From positions 1,488,001 through 1,552,000 of the forward strand of contig JAOANU010000010.1 in the NCBI GenBank assembly GCA_034387635.1: 64,000 nt of DNA. Direction: 5' to 3'. Positions 47,732 through 60,992 of this stretch are shown here, piece after piece (within the stretch, counting starts at the first letter, position 1; each line of letters starts with the position of its first letter). Made by a program: the position numbers and the translations under genes. The stretch is from Rhodosporidiobolus odoratus. Its lineage: Eukaryota > Basidiomycota > Microbotryomycetes > Sporidiobolales > Sporidiobolaceae. The notes below the pieces were generated by a model. It did no database searches, was not told where the DNA came from, and saw only the letters and a list, made by a program, of their open reading frames with translations.

Positions 47732-50326
47732 ATGTTCAGTTGGGTCACGGGCAGCAATACAAGCGCGAGACGAGGTGCGTTTTTCATTCTCGTTCCCTTG
47801 CGATCGGTGGGGAGGTCTCGCTGACTTACCTTGTCTACGCCGACGCAACGACGACGACGCGCAGGTTCAGTACCCTACCTGCCTGTCTCTCAACAGTCCC
47901 GCCGCGGGTCCACCACCTCCAACCCCGGCACTGACAGCCAAATCTCCGACGTCGAACCACCTTTCCCCCACTCTTCCGGCCAGACACCCCCAGTCTCCTA
48001 CTCCCTGGGCGAAGTCGGCGACGTGGACGGAGACGGAGAGGAGAAGCTCGGTCGAAGAGGCAGCGCCGCGACGACCATCTCCTTCACCTCGGACGACTCT
48101 TCCTTTTCCACCAACGAATACAAACCCGATCCCGCCGTCATCCGTCGACACAGACGCTGCATAGCCCTCTTCCTTTCTGTGGTCGCTCTGCTCGTCATCT
48201 ACCTTGCCAGTACGACTGAGCTGCTGAGCTCCACCTCGGCTACCTTCTCCCGTCTGGCCGGTTACTCCTCCCTTTCTTCCGCCTCCGCCACCTCCGCCTC
48301 GCCAAGCAATTCCTCACTCGATAGCAGCGAATCAACCACGTCGATCAGCGAGAAAAATGGATTCACCCCCAGTTGTCCCGCCAGAACTTGGTCCTCTGGT
48401 CGATGGGTTCCGCGTTCGAACGCTTCGTCCTCCGACTCCGCAGAGGGTGCCGGAACGGTCTGGGAGACTACAGGCTGGACCGGTTGCGCCCAATCTTGGT
48501 TCAGGAACGAGTGGCAGCTCGGCTTGACGTCCTCACCTGAGGAGGGGAGGATGAGCGAGTATCGAGCGAGGGCTGGGGGGTGGAAGTGGCAGGCTGGAGG
48601 AGATGGGGGGGAGTGTGAGGCGGTTGAGGAAGCTTGGGAGGGAGACGAAGAGGAGCAGGAAAGTGTGTTGAGGCTGCTGCAGGGTTTGGTAGATCGTGGA
48701 GGGTGGTTGATTGTGGGAGGTGCGTTTCTCTGTTTCTCAGTCTATGCAGATCTGCCTTTCCATGCCTCGACCCAAACATCTTCTCCTCTTAAACTCTGTC
48801 CACTCCTCACACGGCCCACTCTACCGCTCACCATCATACTGACCTTTGCACGTCCTACTGTAGACTCCCTCTCCGAGCAGCACTTCTTTTCCCTGTCTTG
48901 CCTTCTCGACCCGCACGTCGTGGCATCATGGCCTTTCGAGCCTATGAGCGAATGGAAGCAGATCAAAGTCGAGCATCTGCACCTCAACCCGGAGTCGTCG
49001 TTCGTCAAGAGCGGGAGTTTAAGACTGAAGGAAGGGTGGGATCGGGAAGGAACGCCGATGGTGAGCCATGTTAGGTGAGTTGTTCTCCCTTCTTGCTCCC
49101 CTTCGTAACTGAGGATCGGCCCCGAAACCCACTTTGCTGATCATGAACGGAATGGGCAGATCCGACCATGGCCTCTCCCCCTCCGAACTTGTCTCTCTGG
49201 CCGGCACCTTCTCTTCCTTGGACCCATTCGTCTATCCCGCCATCACTACCGTCCCTCCTCTCTCGCCCCCCTCCTCTCTCCTCACCCCTGTCGAATCTTA
49301 CTCCCCAACCCTCGACTACATCCTCTCCCTCTTCCTGAACCCCTCCCAACCACGCCAAATAGTGGCAGCAGAAGGCGAACCCTCCACCCTCGGCCCAGCC
49401 TACAGCGCACAAAACACCCCGCAAGCAGCTCTAGACAGGGAACAGAAGGCTACTCGAAGTGGCAAGTATCGCGCGCTGATCTTTTCTACCGGAGCCCACT
49501 ATTCCACCCGACATTTCAACCTTGCCACTCCTGATGCTGCCGTCTCCTCCGCCGCTCAGGTTGAGTTCTTCCAACTCGCTCTCGAGCATATTCTCTCGCG
49601 CGTTTCTGTCTCGTTGGCTGGAGCAGGTATCGCTGGAGGAGAAGGCAAGGAAATCCTCATTCGCCCAACTAGTAATGGTCACGATGCGTGTCACGAAGCC
49701 AAGGGACCGGTACTGGATGAGAAGGATTGGGGCAGCAGTTGGTACAGCTGGCCGGATATGGAAAAAATGAATAGGAAGGCAGAGGTACGCTCCCCTTTTT
49801 TTCCGGTCCTTCATTCTTCGTCTCCCAATCTACGGAGTGCGCGAGAGCCACCTGTAAACGATGAGCCTGGGGACTCACTGCTGTATGGTGGTCGAGCAGG
49901 AGATCGTCTCGAACCTCCGACATCCGAAAATCACCTACCTCGACATTGACCGCCCCGGAAAGCTACGACCAGACGCCGTAAGCTCTCTCTCTCTCTCTCT
50001 CCCTCCTGCATGCCCTCGAAATGTTTCTCCCTGTAGGCTGCCCATGCCAGCTGGATCACCGGATGAGCAAGCGTTAACGCCTTGTCCCTTCTTTCTATCC
50101 TGCTCTGCCTCTTTCTCCCCTTCTCGCCACTTTCCCTACCTCTTCAAACTCCTCTACACAGCACACCAACGACGATTGCCTCCACCTCTCCTCCGGTACG
50201 GGCGTCACCGAAGGCTGGACGCACTACCTCGCTCAGTACTTGGAAGAGAAAGGGGAATGGCAGGACGACCAGGCGCGCTCAGCGGGGAGGGGGAGATGGG
50301 GGTGGTTGAACGGGTGGGGTTGGTGA
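47732..50326 (+). CDS. Type II membrane PC-esterase (SGNH-like acyl esterase/transferase)
   Basis: Six exons (47732-47774, 47865-48719, 48864-49074, 49160-49784, 49900-49977, 50162-50326) sum to 1977 nt, 658 residues. A cytosolic Ser-rich N-terminus (1-112) is followed by one TM helix (CIALFLSVVALLVIYLAS, about 114-132) and a Ser-rich stem. Then a luminal catalytic domain: SGRWVPR, GWTGCAQSWF, the nucleophile block WLIVGDSLSEQHF (G300-D301-S302), KYRALIFSTGAHY, and the C-terminal DDCLHL (D609-x-x-H612) and TEGWTHYL. This GDS plus DxxH pair is the PC-Esterase/TBL-type signature. Related enzymes add or remove acetyl groups on glycans in the Golgi, including the N-terminal domain of fungal Cas1. 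Substrate is unknown. Confidence 0.85.
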
Positions 50327-50899
50327 GCGGATCGGATCTGTTGTCAGGATAGTAGTATATGTATCGGACTGTGCTTGTCAAGTGAGTAGAAACTCCGCGC
50401 CCTGCCTTAGCCTCAAGTCGTATGCAAGCGACGAGGCTTCTCTCGCGAAAACAGACCACAGACCATAGACAAGAAGTAGTGAATAACCCTGCAACACGTG
50501 TATGATTTGCATGCGGATGAGAAGAAGGCGACAAGTTATGTATCTAAATGCCCAGCAAAGAAAACCGAAATAGACCGTAAGTACACAAACAACAATGAGC
50601 GAAGGGGAGCTGAAGAGAAACGAAGGGGAACCGGAGTAACGAAGATGCGAGAGGAGATGGAGGGAAGAGGGGCCGGATGGGGGGGACGAAAGGCACTACA
50701 CGACTGCGACTGCCTTGATTTGCTTCTTTGACCTATATACGATTGATCGTTATGTGAGGGTAGAAAGACTAGAGAGAATGGGTTATAAAGGTATCGTGTA
50801 TATGTATGAGACAGAGGTTGACGGCGTGGTCCAGGCGGTGGAAAGACGGGCCATGCGATAATAGCTAGAGAGAGGAAAGGTGAAATGGGTCGGCAGAAG
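50327..50899. other. Spacer between convergent genes
   Basis: About 570 nt between the stop codons of the PC-esterase gene (+) and the phytochrome gene (-). It should hold both 3' untranslated regions; the part 50560-50790 is relatively AT-rich. No gene is seen. Confidence 0.4.
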
Positions 50900-53800
50900 T
50901 TACGCGTCGGCGGGCTCCGAGATAGGCGACATGGCAACGGCACTGTCTGTGCTCATCTGCGAGTGCGAGCGCTGCTGCTTTGATGCGGGACGCTCCTGCT
51001 TCGATGCCGAGCGCATCAGGGAAGGTGCCGTAGTAAGCCAGCCGCCTCGCTCCCATTGACCAGGTCTGCGCAAAGGTGTATGTCAGCTTCGTGCTTTGAG
51101 CAGAAGCATGGGAATTGACGCACCGATAGACGTCTTTGGCCCGGAGCTCGACATCGGTAGCACCCTTCATGAGCGTCTTGAGCCGCTTAAAGTCGATGGG
51201 CTTGAGCAGCCATCCGTTCAGCTCGGCGTCGATAATGGTGTGTTTGTCGCGCTCGGGCAAGCTGGCGCTGACAGCAAGGATGGGGATGCGGCCGCCATTG
51301 AGAGAAGCTGAGGGACGTAGCTCGGCTTCGCCGGCCGGAGCTTCTTGCTCCACGCGGCGAATCTCTTTGGACGCTTCGAGACCGGAGCAAATGGGCATGA
51401 GGAGATCCATCAGGACGATGTCTGGGGAAGAACACGAAGGTCAATACAATAAGGAGAGTTACCACAGGTGGAAAGAGTGAAGTCGTACCGAAGTTACGGT
51501 CCTCCTCGAACTTGCGCACGGCCACTCCACCGTGTTCCGCCACAATCACCTCGTGCCCATCCTTCTTGAGGCGTTGTGAGATGATCATACGGTTGACTTT
51601 CTGCACAGGGGAAGATATGGTCAGCGAGGGACGAGAACTCAGACAATGGCACCCTGACTGACCTCGTCTTCGACGACTAGCACCCGCATGGGCCTGATGT
51701 AGTCGTCCGGGACGGGTGACTTGCGGTACTCGCTTATGTGCCTCAAGTCCTCCTTCTTCGAGTCTCGGCGCTCAGGCGAGGACGGTTTGGGGGTGACACC
51801 TGGCTTCGCCGTGGCCACCGCGGAAGGCGATTCGGAAGTGGGCGGGGACGCCTCTGTGCGAGGTAGTGGCGACGAAAGGAACGCTTCGCTAGGCGAGCCG
51901 ATAGTGGCAGCGGCAGTCGACGAGCGGCGAAGTGTAGGGACGGGTTGGCTGAGCGGAGATGGGGAAGCAGTAATGGCGGAAAAATAGCTCGGCGACGTCG
52001 GCAACTTGGTGGAAAGATGGGAAGGAGAAGACATGGGAGAGATGTCCGTACTGCCATCCGAAGGGGCAGCCATTCGAGCTGGTCGCAGCGGAATCCTGGC
52101 GCCGGCGATGCCGACCTGGCCTGGGCGAGTCTGACCGTCTGCGCTCGAGACATCACCGGAACCGAGGTTGCTTCGAGCTGTACGGAAGGAAGGGTTGGAG
52201 CGACCAGAGGTGGCCGAGGTGGCGGAGGTGGTGGATCGAGAGGACGTTGATGATGCTTTTCCGGCGGCGAGTCTCTGTCGACTTTGTGACGAGTTCTTTG
52301 CGCCTGCTGCGGTACTGTTGCCGCTGAGACCGGTGGTAGACATGGCGTCCATGAGCGAGTCGATGTCAGACTTACCATTCGAGCGCTTCGACATGTGAGA
52401 GTCGGTAGAGGTGCCGCTACGGCGGCGGACCATGGGGGTTCGAGCGGCGGCATCAGATACGGTACGAGAGGCACCGTCCGCTGAACTGGCGGGAGCCGTC
52501 GGAGGCGTGTCCTGCATGGAGTCGCCGAGGGAAGGACTGTCGGGAAGACGAAATGGGAAGATGAAGGTGAACTTTGAGCCGGACCCGACCTTCGATTCGA
52601 CCTGCATCTGACCACCGATAACCCTGACGATACGTGCGACGACAGCTAATCCGAGTCCGACGGCTTGGTTGGAGGCGTCGGGGTCATTGATGGCTTCGTC
52701 TCGCGCTTTGTCGCCGATGGTCTGAAGATTCTCCATTTGACGGAACATATTCTCCAACTTTTCCTCGCTGATGCCAACGCCGGTATCGGTGCTGCGGAAT
52801 GAGAGCATCAGAGAATGGGTCTGAAGCGTCAAGGCGGAAAGAAGCGTACATGGAGATGCCGATTCGAATGGATTCCTGCTTCCATTCGAGTGCGTCTTCC
52901 AAGTTGGTATCGACGATCTCGCCCCACTCGACAAGAATTCCGCCTTCCTTGGTATGCTTGAGGGAATTGGCGACAACGCTGACGAGGATCTGGCGAATCT
53001 TGGCACGGTCTCCGATAACGGTGGGCGGCGTACCCGATGGGTTCTCGACCAGCTCGAGCTCAAGACCGCGACGTGCTGCTTCTTCTCGGTGCATAGCGAG
53101 CGACTCCTGCAGGGTTTCGGCGAGGTCGAAGGGATCCGTGAGATACAGGTCGTTACCTTTCTCGGTGCGGGTGAGGTCGAGAAGGTCGTTGATGACATGA
53201 ATGAGGGATTTGGAGGCGGTGTGACTGCGTTGCAGGTTTTCGCGGACCTCGCCTTGTATGGGCCCGTCGAGAGCAAGTTCGAGGTAGCTGCGACGCGGAA
53301 CATCTGATCAACGGCCGCAAGCACAAGAGAAGACATCGTTGCAACTCACTTGATGATGGCGTTCAGCGGTGTTCGCACTGCGGAACCCAGGAACATTAGC
53401 TCGCTGTCTGGCAAAGTGAAAGGGCAACGACGACGTACCCTCGTGACTGGCGTTGGCCAGCAAGAGGTTGGTAAGCTGGCTCGCGGCAAGGGCACTTTCC
53501 TTCTCCCGCCAAACGGCGATGAATTTACCTGCAGCAGCAAGAATCGGTCAGTTGCCTGCAATTCAGTTGAAACGACTAGAATGAGGGAGGAAGAGGAGCA
53601 TAGGACAAACCGTATACGAGACAGAGGACGCTGGCGGTTTCCTTTTCCTCGTCCGTCCATCCTCGAGACTTGCCGACCACGGTTTCGCTCCAAACCTTGA
53701 ACGACTTTCGGGGCTCGAGGTGTCGGTTCTCGTGACTGGGCGCGGTCTTGTTCGCATAAGGGTTGCCGGCCCACCTGACTTCAGTTTGTTGCCCACGACG

Positions 53801-56800
53801 GAAGAAGACCTGCAGATGAAGAATGTAAGCGCAAGAAGGCACCGATACGAAGCGGGGATGGGCTTGCGATAAAGTCTTTGCCCTCGGTGGAAAGCGGAAT
53901 GGACAGCATTCCGGCGATGAGCTGAAAGCCGTTGGGGTATTCGATATCGGGGAAGTCGGCGCCGATGTCTTGCGAGGAGATCATGTCGCTACGAAAGACG
54001 GGGTCAGACTGATACATGTCTGTGTGAACGGCGAGTAGCGTACGTATACTGCTTGATGCGGAGGTACTCGAGAACGGCTAGCAACTCCTGCGAGTTGCTG
54101 ACAGGGCCGAGAATCTGGCAAGATCAATCAAGTCAGTACGGCGCAACGATCTCGAAGGTAGAATCTTGACGAACCTTGGCCTCATCGCCTATGCTCAGAA
54201 TACCAAAGTCGGCATGAAATAAGTCGAGGAGATCGTCCGCCTTGGCAATGATGAAACCGCCCGGGTTTTGTTCGGAGGAGGCCGTGTTGATGAGCTTGCG
54301 AGCTTGAAGACGGGAAGCGACCGAGATGCGTTCAAGCTGGTGCGACACAGATTGACCTGGGAGATACGGGAAGGTCCTTGTCAGCCCGGACCGGCCGTCG
54401 AGAGTGGGAGCGAACGAGCGTACCGAGAAGCTTGCAAAGTTGGCGCACGGGAAAGGATATCCGGTGGCCGTATCGACCGTAAGTGTGGCAGCTGACGAGC
54501 CCCCAGAGGTCGCCGAACGCGGTGATGGAGATGGACATCGACGAGCGCACGCCCATGTTGTGCAGGTACCTACAAAGAGGCAAACAAAATGTCAGGATGA
54601 CTATCAAAGAAAACGCGCAGAGAAGAAGCGTCCTTACTTGATGTGGATAGGGCTCATCGCTCGCAGATGACAGTGCGTCATGTCGAGCGGACTGTCGACC
54701 TCATCAATATTGCGGCAGCAAAGCCTTGCCGTAGGCTGATCCCGGTCGTACAAGAGACGGACCTTGTTTATGCGATACAGCTCGCGAGCTTGTGCGGGAA
54801 TGTCGGAGGCGGGGAAATTGAGACCGCGGAAGAGATCCCGCGTCTTGTTCATATCGACCTGCTCGGCGACGACTCGCCCGTTCCACGCCTCGTCGAACTG
54901 GTAGATCATGACGCGGTCGAACTCGGTGAGCTCGCGGAAGACGCCCGCCGTGACCTGTCAAAATCAGCCAGAACGACCGGGGGTTAATGCGGAAGCTTTG
55001 GAGACAGAAGGAAAGTAAGGCGACGCACCTTGAGGAAAGTCTCGAGGTTTTCCGCCTTGCTCAGTTGGTCGTTGATCTGACTCAGCAATCCCACGATGTC
55101 CACCTCGCCAAGCCCCTTGCCTTTCCTCCCATTCTTCCGTCGCTTCTCCCTCATCCTCGTGAGCGCTCGAAGCGGCTTGACGATGGATACGGTCGATTCG
55201 AGGAGGTCTTCAGCGGTGGGGTTGATACCATTGTCGGACTCTTCGGACGAAAGGAAACTGCCTCGTTCTTCGGGAAGCATCGACTCGCTCGAGACGGTGG
55301 TGAGGGGGTTGAGCTGATCGTCGGCGAGTTCGAGCTCTAGTACGAAGCGGTCGGGCTGGCTGACTGGACTGGGTCGATGTATCGCAGCATGGCACTCCCA
55401 CTCGAAACGTTCCCGCGACTGGGCATCGGTGTCTCCAGTACCGGGGATGCCTTGTCCAGAGAGCAGGAAGGTATACGGCCCGACCTCGTCGTTGGTCTCG
55501 TCGGCGTCGCGGTCTTGCAAAGACTCGATGGCGTCCTGCAGAGCTTCGGCTTCGTCTTCGTCGAACAGCTGAGTCAAGCATTTGGCTCGAAAGAGGAAGC
55601 GGGGGGGGAGGCCGAGGACAAAGCCGGCGTTCTGCGCATCGAGGGAGAGCGAGAAGGAAGCGTCAATGACGGAAGGCGAATACAAGTCCGAACGGGAGGA
55701 AGAGTCGCACCTCGGAAACTTGCTTGACCTTCATATGTCCACTGTCTTCGAGGTCGAAAACGATAAGGACACCAAAGGCTTGTACGGCGCCTGGACAGTG
55801 GATGGGCTGCAGACCCGAGAAGCAGCGTCAGCACTACGCAAACAGGCGGACTAGGAGAAACGGCGCACCTCGTCCTCACATCGCTCAAGCTGGCCTTCCC
55901 GACCCGTGAGAACCAGGATCTCCCCTCCGTCCGAAATCTGATGCTCAAACCGCGTCGTCATGAGAAGAGGCTTCTCGCTGCCGCCGGTATGGCTAGTCGA
56001 GGCCCCCTCAGCTGCAATGCGGTTGCCTCCTTCCTTCTGGACCTCCCTATTCTCCTCGTCTTCCTCGATAAAGTCGTGCACCTGCACATTTGACTGTCGT
56101 TCGTCGTCGTCTCCGACCTCCACCTCGTCCGACTGTTCGGGATCGCCAACTTTGGCATGAGTGGTCGGTTCAGGAAGAACATCGTCGAGCGAGGGCGGGG
56201 GCTGTTCCGACAGCGTCTGCTTCGTTGCTTTGCTGCCGTGCGTTGTTTCGCTGTCGGCAGCCGGGGACTCGGCCCCACCCTCGGTATGCGAACCGGTCCG
56301 ATCGCGTTCTCGTGGCCTGCTACCGCTGCCTCGCGACCTGCTGCTCTCGCCGCGAGAGAGCATCCCTAACCCTCGAGCCGCCCGCTCAACGTGAGCCTGG
56401 CCGTAGCCATCTGGTGCAAATTCGTCCTCCACACCGGAAGCCACCCGCTTGCTCTCGCCCGCGCCGCCCAGCGGAGGCTCGGCCCTACTCGCTGGACCCG
56501 CAAGCGAGGGATCCGGAGATTTGGCCCCAGCAGCGTCAGCCGAGAACGACGTGCTACCGCTTCGTGCACTGCTGGTCCGGGTAATGGGGGTATGTCCAGG
56601 CCCGGTGCCTTGAGAGGATGGATACATGACACTCCGCATGGGAAAGTATCGTGCTTGACTGCCCCCGAGATCGGGTGCGGCTATGCGCGAAGAGACGGAA
56701 CCTTCAGCCGAGGAGACGCTTCGCGGTGGTCCACTCGGCGATCGTACGCTGTCGACGGGGGAGGGACAGGTATCGGCTGCGGCAAAATTGGCGGCGGCAT

Positions 56801-57110
56801 TGGGGAGGGATATAAAGGAGGGGCGCGTCGAGGGACGGGAGACGAGGTTGGGAGGGGAGGGACCGACGGAGGAATTGGAGAGTGGAGGTGAAAGTGGAGT
56901 GGCGGACGGAACTGGTGTAGGTGAAGAGACGCGGGTCATGGGAAAGGTGCGTGATGCGGTGCGACTGGTGGGAGAAGAGCCAGTGCGTTCCATACGGCCG
57001 CTTATGGGCGATCCTGGTGGGTCGTGGGGTTGGCGATTCTGGGGTTGTGGAGGGGGAGGGGACGAGGGCGAGGGTGAGGTTATTGGACGCGGTGAAGTTG
57101 GATTGCCCAT
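50900..57110 (-). CDS. Fungal phytochrome: bilin photoreceptor hybrid histidine kinase
   Basis: Sixteen exons, 57110-55869 down to 51065-50900, sum to 5238 nt, 1745 residues. After a disordered N-terminus (about 1-390) comes the photosensory module: PAS with ERCEDEPIHCPGAVQAFG, where C411 matches the bilin-binding Cys of bacterial and fungal phytochromes; GAF with PASDIPAQAR (D698) and MTHCHLRAMSPIH (H741, H751); PHY with the tongue motifs WAGNP and PRKSF (959-963). Then HisKA (ANASHEVRTPLNAI, H1021), HATPase (TDTGVGI about 1179-1185, VGLGLAVVARIV), a Ser-rich linker of about 250 residues, and a receiver (VLVVEDE, DIVLMDLLMP with D1597, LLKP). It should bind biliverdin, sense red/far-red light, and signal by phosphorelay. 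The intron before the VFFRRGQ exon has a GC donor. The start MGNPTSPRP is the best in-frame ATG. Confidence 0.95.
53810..53867 (-). other. GC-AG intron in the phytochrome gene
   Basis: Between KDFI and VFFRRGQ the only joining that keeps the frame and the conserved PHY sequence uses a donor reading GCAAGC, with a normal acceptor CTGCAG. GC-AG introns are a known minor class in eukaryotes. A 58-nt intron of this type lies exactly inside the PHY domain. Confidence 0.75.
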
Positions 57111-58009
57111 AGTCGGAAAGAGGAGAGGGGCGCGCTCGAGGGAGCAGGAGAGAGTGGCGACCGCTAGTGCAGCGTCCTGCAAGTCGAGTGTGCTCGTTAA
57201 CTTTGAGAGATTTCTTGCTTCAAGGTAGAACAGCGAAGAAGGCGCGCTACAAGTTGCTTGTTGCACTGTCGGATAAGCCCTAGGCTGCAGAGCGAGTGTC
57301 GACGAGTGCAGCAAGCTTACGGCGTAATAGGCGACGCCAAGCGAGCTGATCGTAGAGAGAAGCGATGGTCTACCGATGAGATCGTTTCCAATTTTCTCTC
57401 CAACCTCGGCACGATTAGCGGCATCTTTATTCTGCATATTACACGGGCATTACCTACTAGGTACTTAATTTACTTGTCAGATCTCACTTGTCCGTTTCTC
57501 GCCTCTTCGTACCCTGCCAGACAACAACTTGGCGTACCGCTCTCTCCCACCTGTAACGCCAGAGTCGACATCAGGAAGGTGCTCGGACGGTCTTGGTGCG
57601 AGGCAGCTGGTGCGCGCCCGAGTGGGCGAGGCCAAGCGAGGTGGATGAGGGTGAAGAGAAAACAGGGATTTCCCGCGGCAACTTTGCTCAATGTTCCTCA
57701 TCCACCTGCATCGCGTCCGGTGCCCGTCCTGGAATCCCTACGCTCGGCGCAAGGCGCAGGTTCAAGGTAGGGGGAGTCGGCAGAGACTGCATGATAGCCT
57801 TCACCCGATGAAAGAAAAAAAAAAACGGCTTGCACTGCAAACTTTTCTACCCAATTCTACAGGGAGTAGAAGCCCATAGTATCAAAAGTCTAGTTAAAGC
57901 TGCGGCCACACAGGCGCAAGTCTAGGGAAATAAAGAAAGAGGAGAGAGAAATTGAGCGAAGGCGCGGTGTTGGAACGGGTTGGTGCGCGATGCCAGGCGG
58001 GTGGTGTCC
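57111..58009. other. Promoter side of the phytochrome gene and asparaginase 3' region
   Basis: About 900 nt. The phytochrome frame is open a further 109 codons upstream (to 57437), but this stretch looks like leader and lacks conserved sequence. A short A-run lies at about 57812-57825. No other gene is recognised. Confidence 0.4.
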
Positions 58010-60094
<2,085 letters not shown>

Positions 60095-60992
60095 GGTAGG
60101 CGGAAGTTGCGGAAAGAGGTGAGATGAAAGAGGGCTTGAGGGCGTAGGGAACGGTCGACGAGGGTAGGCAAGGCACGCAAGACGACGGGGAGCAAGAAGA
60201 CGAAGAGATTAGGAGAAGAGAGAGAGCAGGACAGCCGTCGGCAAGTCAACCTCGCAGGCAATCTTTCGAAGGTCGGTGTCTTGTTCAGCGCGAACTCCGC
60301 CGCTAATCTCGGGCCCGCATCGAGGCGCCTTCGCGGTGTCCCAGGCATGAGTCAGGCTCGATTAGGAAAGTCCGTTATGCGCGCGAGAGATCGGAAGGAA
60401 GCCCCTGCAGACTTATCGCAGGGAAAAGTGTCATTTTGCGTGTCGTTCTGCTCTCGAGGGGGTGGAAAAGGACGTACCGACAGCTATCCACCTCTCGGCC
60501 CCAGCGAAGTTCATCCGCTGGTGCCGCATGCCTCCCTCGCGGCGAAATGACCTCCGCCTCGAAGAGGAAAAAGTTTGTCGCGGGGTCCAGGCGATTGAGG
60601 CGATTGGCCGGACCGACGGAGCATGCACGCAGGTCGTGTCGGACAGCACAGAGATAAGAAGCCAGAGAAGAAGCAGACGAGGTCAAGGGAGAAGAACAAG
60701 AAGCAGATCTCCGGAAAGAACAAGCGTCCACGGCGATCAGAACGGCCGGGTCAAGTTTTCCCTTCCGACAGCGTCGCCAAGACCCACGGGGAACAGCAAC
60801 GAACCAAGTGCGAGGCTGTGCATGGCATCTACGGTACGATTGCTGGAACAAGAGAGCAGGGAGAAACATGCAACAAGATCTAACGACATAAGGCGAGAGG
60901 AGAGGAAAATCCGACAAACAGTGTCCCTTCACGTGCACGGCCTTGAACGCGGTAAGCACGCACGCAGCCTGGCTGCCCATTCAACCCAGAGC
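60095..60992. other. Spacer between asparaginase promoter and IZH3-like gene end
   Basis: About 900 nt with the asparaginase 5' region on the left and the 3' region of the PAQR gene on the right. Open frames here are not protein-like. Nothing else is seen. Confidence 0.4.

Noticed and set aside
57111..57437. N-terminal extension of the phytochrome to an upstream ATG at 57437
   Set aside because: The extra 109 codons show no conserved sequence and contain stretches typical of leader DNA. The later ATG heads the disordered Pro/Ser region seen in fungal phytochromes. Not excluded without transcript data.
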